Shown here piece by piece: positions 37,102-37,120 of a stretch of 37,120 nt of DNA. How positions within the stretch are numbered: position 1 is the stretch's first letter; every line of letters begins with the position of its first letter. Under the pieces are notes generated by a model. It saw only the letters and a list, made by a program, of their open reading frames with translations, had not been told where the DNA came from and made no database searches. The DNA comes from Micromonospora sp. ATCC 39149 (GTDB lineage Bacteria > Actinomycetota > Actinomycetes > Mycobacteriales > Micromonosporaceae): positions 1,456,574 to 1,493,693 of the forward strand of contig NZ_GG657738.1 of assembly GCF_000158815.1 (NCBI RefSeq). Reading direction: 5' to 3'. The position numbers were made by a program, and so were the translations under genes.

Positions 37102-37120
37102 GTGATCGTCCTGGGGGCGG
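37102..37120 (+). CDS. Possible start of a gene cut by the window edge
   Basis: GTG at 37102 opens VIVLGA, which resembles the start of small hydrophobic actinomycete membrane proteins, but only six codons are visible. No clear Shine-Dalgarno precedes it. Confidence 0.2.

Noticed and set aside
36653..37105. Plus-strand ORF of 150 codons after the promoter near 36650
   Set aside because: Its GTG would begin at the very end of the -10 box, and the translation is Arg/Pro-rich, like its antisense frames.

Overview
The window is a GC-rich (roughly 70% or more) actinomycete chromosome segment, most likely from Micromonospora or a close relative in the Micromonosporaceae. This rests on codon use, a mycothiol-dependent-type enzyme, two Scr1-type helix-turn-helix regulators (one with a DUF397 partner), many leaderless starts with a TANNNT box 6-8 nt upstream, and a loose uvrC / uvrA / terC / uvrB neighbourhood of the kind seen in other actinomycetes. 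There are no rRNA or tRNA genes, insertion sequences or CRISPR arrays.

Layout. 1-5.3 kb is accessory: a DUF1036 protein, a SWIM zinc-finger protein, a VOC protein, about 700 nt of probable decayed sequence, a CapA-like protein, then two small unknown ORFs, DUF397 and an Scr1-type regulator. 5.4-15.1 kb mixes secreted enzymes with uvrC: a subtilase with two P-domains, uvrC, an endonuclease/phosphatase-jacalin protein, a penicillin acylase with a discoidin domain, and a damaged Rieske lipoprotein gene. 15.3-21.8 kb holds uvrA, rsgA, a mycothiol-dependent-type enzyme, an MBL-fold hydrolase and a DedA protein. 21.8-25.4 kb holds a methyltransferase, a cold-shock protein, a MarR regulator and a DedA-PAP2 fusion. 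25.5-31.4 kb holds typA, a serine hydrolase, a tyrosine phosphatase, and a dipeptide epimerase with a C40 peptidase that look like a murein-peptide recycling pair. 31.4-37.1 kb holds terC, a monooxygenase-fold protein, a second Scr1-type regulator, uvrB and a non-coding terminal stretch.

Two regulatory observations stand out. First, uvrA, uvrB and uvrC, which lie in three separate transcription units, each carry the same promoter architecture: (T/G)TGTC(A/G), exactly 11 nt, TANNNT. This matches the LexA-independent RecA-NDp/PafBC-type DNA-damage promoter known from mycobacteria. None of the other promoters examined has it. Second, the leader of terC contains the conserved blocks of a yybP-ykoY manganese riboswitch, and the 3' strand of its closing helix can pair with the terC Shine-Dalgarno sequence, which gives a plausible translational switch.

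Several genes show reading-frame anomalies: a Rieske gene with a frameshift and loss of half its iron-sulfur motif, and a compensated double frameshift at the end of the mycothiol-enzyme gene next to an ill-defined MBL start. These may be real decay or sequence errors. I did not find a clearly new multi-gene system. The most promising undescribed items are the shared uvr promoter code, the riboswitch wiring, a putative structured RNA at 36.66-36.98 kb, and the catalytically degenerate DedA-PAP2 fusion.
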